Below are positions 61,250 through 64,000 of a stretch of DNA of 64,000 nucleotides, piece after piece (the stretch's first letter is position 1; each line of letters opens with the position of its first letter). The stretch is taken from NCBI RefSeq assembly GCF_040712315.1, contig NC_134020.1, forward strand, positions 7,831,218 through 7,895,217, given 5' to 3'. This DNA is from Castanea sativa (lineage: Eukaryota; Streptophyta; Magnoliopsida; Fagales; Fagaceae). The notes beneath the pieces were generated by a model. That model was given only the letters and a program-made list of their open reading frames with translations. It did no database searches and was not told the origin of the DNA. The translations under genes and the position numbers were made by a program.

Positions 61250-62631
61250 TGATGGGAATCAAGATCAATTGATTGAGAACTTGAACTAGAATTGCATTAA
61301 AATTAAGAATTAAAGCTGGAATTATAGAGAAACTGGAGAAACAAAGTTTCTGTCCAGGTCTGAAACTAAGTTAAATTCACATAAAAAAATTGATTGTACT
61401 CTTACATAGCAAGTCTATATATAATCTTTAACTATTAGGAAATAAAGTAGGTAATAGTTACATAAAGCTGTAATTAAAGAGGATACATGACAGATATGAG
61501 AAGTCAAAATAAGGGGCTGCTGGCTGCCCTAAGAGGTCAGAAAGGGTGGCTGGCTGTTTGGCTTGTAGAGGGTGGCTGGTTGTCAGTCTTAATGGTAGGG
61601 GGGGGGTTGTTGGCTGGCTGGCCTAAGGATAGAGTGAAGGAACCCGTATCCGCTTTTGGCATAATAGGTGGATTGGTGAGAATACTCTAAAAGATCGCTA
61701 TCCTGAGCTCTATGTGTGTTTAGCGGACAAGGATGCTTGCATCTCGGAGGTTTTGTGGGCTTCAGAAGGGGGTACTGTTAGAGTGTGAAATTTAAGGTTT
61801 TATAGAGCGTTTGAAGATTGAGAGTTGGCTGCATCTTATTCTCTTCTTCAGCTTATCCAGCCTCGTATTCCTCAGGGTGATAGGAGAGATACGCTTTGCT
61901 GGCGGCTAAAAAGGGATGGTAAGTTTGACACCCGGTCTTATTATCAAGTGATTCGGGGTGCCTCGAATTCTTTGTTTCCTTGGAAGGGTGTTTGGAAACG
62001 AAAGATTCCTAAGCGCGTGACGTTCTTTCTGTGGACTGTTGCACATGGTCGGATCCTCGCTTTGGATAATTTAATGCTTAAGGGTCACCTTTTGGCTAAT
62101 TGGTGTTGTATGTGTTGTTGTGATGGGGAATCGGTAGACCACCTTCTTCTTCTTCATTGTCCTGTTGCTCATTCCCTATGGGCTCTCATGCTTCAGGTTT
62201 TTGGCATTCATTGGGTTATGCCGGGTTCGTTGGCGGGTTTGTTATCTAGTTGGCATTAGTGGCCTGGGAAGCATAATTTGGATATTTGGAATTTGGTTCC
62301 AGGGTGCTTAATGTGGATTGTGTGATTGGAACGGAATCGTTGATCTTTTGAAGATAAAGAGAAGACGTTGGAGGAGTTAAAGATGTTATGTCAACGCAGT
62401 CTTTGGAGTGGTCTCGTTGTTGGGATTTTACTGAATGTTCTTCTCTTTCTGAGTTTATGTCTCCCCTTAGCTTAGTTTCCTGACTCCTCATTTGTTGTTG
62501 TGTTGTGTGTTCTATTTTCTCTTGTTGTTCATTATCATGTACATTTTGTAATTCACATTTAACTTTTTCCCTCTTTAATATAAGTTTTCTGATTACCTAT
62601 AAAAAAAAAAGGATAGAGGGTGGCTAAATCA
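61250..62631 (-). repeat. 5' LTR of gypsy D, containing a LINE fragment
   Basis: It runs from TGATGGGAATC to GGCTAAATCA and is followed by the target duplication CTAAT. It matches the left LTR except for a LINE insertion at 61635-62608. It contains the uninterrupted target of the left-LTR LINE near 61340. Confidence 0.9.
61635..62608 (+). mobile_element. LINE 3' fragment inserted in the right LTR
   Basis: AAGGATAGAG is present before (61625-61634) and after (62609-62618) the insert, and once only in the left LTR (48744-48753). The insert ends in TATAAAAAAAAAA. It encodes the late ORF2 domain at 61825-62259 (FPWKGVWKRKIPKRVTFFLW, CCMCCCDGESVDHLLLL), closely similar to the end of the inner LINE. 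A minus-strand frame at 62246-62491 is a shadow. Confidence 0.92.
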
Positions 62632-62636
62632 CTAAT

Positions 62637-62877
62637 CTTCCCTGTTGTAGCCTTGAACTACTACAGTTACTTTAAACCATTAAGCGCTGTAAGGATTTCT
62701 TTAAGGCGTATGATATTGATTGCTACAAAACCTGTTTGTGGTAGTTAGTGGACAAATTTAATGGACTTTGAGATTTCATATGATCGCAGAATTGTTACAA
62801 AATCAGTGCTATGCAAAATTCTTCTGGATGTTCTACTTCAGCATTTAGGGGTATTGTCAGTAATCATAATTGCAGAA
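62637..62877 (+). other. Unique intron sequence between two insertions
   Basis: About 240 bp of host intron 18 between gypsy D and the next LINE. I see no exon, repeat or regulatory motif. Confidence 0.55.
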
Positions 62878-64000
62878 TTTTTTTTTGATAAGTAATAAAG
62901 AAATTTATTGAAAAAAGAGAGTCACCCAAGTACACAGGAAGTATACAAGGGAAAACAAATCAAAGACGAACATTACAAAAATCAAGGAAATCCAAAATAG
63001 AAAGAAAAGGAAGGCTTCTCCACACGGAGAACCAATCAAGTAAGGTTCGGAAAAAAAGAGACTTAAGAACATGCATGGAACTCTCGATGTCTTCAAAACA
63101 TCTACTATTTTTCTCCTTCCAAATACACCACAACAAGCAATGAGGAACGGCCTTCCAAATATCTCCATTACGATGGCGACCAAAACGACCTTGCCAGCAA
63201 GCCAAAAGCCCCACAACAGACCTTGGCATAACCCAAAAAACTCCAAATAAACCGAAGACCATGTCCCACAATTCCATGGCAACCGGGCAGTGAAGAAAGA
63301 GATGGTCAACACTTTCACAATTGCACTTGCACATATAACACCAATCCAGGATGCAAATCTTTCTTTTTCTTAAATTGTCTACAGTCAGACATTTCCCCAA
63401 AGCCGCGGTCCATACAAGGAAAGCTACTCTAGAGGGGATCTTCTGCTTCCAAATGCTTTTCCAAGGGAAAATTTGCTCCTTATGGCCAACAAGAAGATGG
63501 TAGTAAGAACTAACCGTGAACCCCTTACTCTTACAGGGCAGCCAACAGGACTTGTCCTCCCCAATCCCCCTTACGGGAGTGCTATAAATGGAATTGATGA
63601 AGCTCCGGAAAGCTTCCAATTCACGATTATGCACATCCCTACAAAACTGAAACTCCCAATGGAGGACTCCATTGGTGTACCTCAAAAGATCCGCCACAGT
63701 AGCCTCTTTTCTACGACAAATCCTAAATAATTCCGAATAGCGAACGGCAAGAGAAGAAGAACCACACCAATGATCTAGCCAGAACAGCACCTTTGATCCA
63801 TCTCCAATATCAAACATAATAAAACGAGATAAAAAGTGCCACCCCCGTCTAATGTTTTTCCACAAACTGACACCATAAGGACCAGAGAAAGAGGTAGAAC
63901 ACCAGCCACCCCAATCACAACCATACTTCACCGCAATCACTTGACGCCAAAGAGCATCCCTTTCTTGCCCAAATCTCCATAACCACTTCCCTAATAAGGC
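62878..64000 (-). mobile_element. L1-type LINE, minus strand, running off the right edge
   Basis: The 3' end is the poly-T at 62878-62886. The minus-strand frame at 63940-62960 is a 326-codon open piece of late ORF2: ISRFIMFDIGDGSKVLFWLD, FPWKSIWKQKIPSRVAFLVW, CYMCKCNCESVDHLFLHC, then RCFEDIESSMHVLKSLFF and FLDFCNVRL. That it is open over 980 bp suggests a comparatively young copy. The reverse transcriptase and endonuclease would lie beyond the window. Confidence 0.9.

Larger units (their letters stand above)
48042..62631 (-). mobile_element. Ty3/gypsy element D with four nested LINE insertions
   Basis: The LTRs begin TGATGGGAATC and end ATCA. CTAAT is duplicated at 48037-48041 and 62632-62636. 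On the minus strand the order is 5' LTR (61250-62631), primer-binding site, gag, protease, reverse transcriptase, RNase H, integrase, polypurine tract, 3' LTR (48042-48766). Protease-RT-RNase H-integrase order defines gypsy. Without the LINEs the element is about 5.4 kb. The LTRs, stripped of their LINEs, differ at roughly 14 substitutions and a few indels over about 420 bp (counted by eye), so it is younger than the elements to the left. Confidence 0.93.
47937..64000 (+). other. Transportin intron 18, more than 16 kb, continuing past the window
   Basis: It starts with donor GTATTT after exon 18. It contains 105 bp of unique intron, a nested gypsy element (48042-62631), about 240 bp of unique sequence (62637-62877) and a minus-strand LINE that runs off the edge. 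No exon 19 is visible, so the acceptor lies outside the window. Confidence 0.8.

Overview
The window is nuclear DNA of a flowering plant, most likely a woody dicot. It is AT-rich, has spliced GT-AG introns, and is dominated by nested, decayed plant retrotransposons of the Ty3/gypsy Tat-Ogre type, Ty1/copia type and L1-type LINEs. The look of the repeat families suggests Fagales or Fagaceae, but that is only an impression. I see no bacterial, viral or organellar genes, no CRISPR array, and no tRNA or rRNA gene.

Only one host gene is supported: a transportin-1 (karyopherin beta-2, TRN1-like) gene on the + strand. It starts at 32614. Eighteen exons end at 47936 and give 594 uninterrupted residues, about two thirds of a protein of roughly 890 residues. 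The rest lies beyond the window, behind an intron of more than 16 kb.

Positions 1-32000 are a retrotransposon graveyard. Two Tat/Ogre-type gypsy elements lie in the same orientation (about 1-6450 and 6455-20050). The first carries a solo copia LTR (695-2120) in its LTR. The second is split by a 7.7-kb copia composite (11590-19311, duplicated target GGTAT). Next come an LTR related to that copia (about 20073-20952), a copia LTR (20953-28838) and a complete but eroded copia of the same family inserted inside it (21464-28660, target AAATA). Then follow an LTR-like fragment, a Helitron-like 3' end, and a 5'-truncated LINE (30391-31900).

Within the transportin gene, intron 2 holds a Tourist-like MITE. 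Intron 7 holds a terminal-inverted-repeat element, a 2.5-kb non-autonomous LTR element (40097-42636, target GTTTA) and a second MITE. Intron 18 holds a gypsy element (48042-62631, minus strand, target CTAAT). Each of its LTRs was separately hit by a LINE, and its RNase H/integrase region was hit by a minus-strand LINE that itself contains a plus-strand LINE. A further minus-strand LINE runs off the right edge. Target-site duplications, primer-binding sites and reading frames that resume across insertions allow the order of events to be read.

I found no wholly new biological system. The most informative observations are the datable nest in a living gene, LTR pairs that act as each other's empty-site control, and arrays of short palindromes in the copia 5' leaders.
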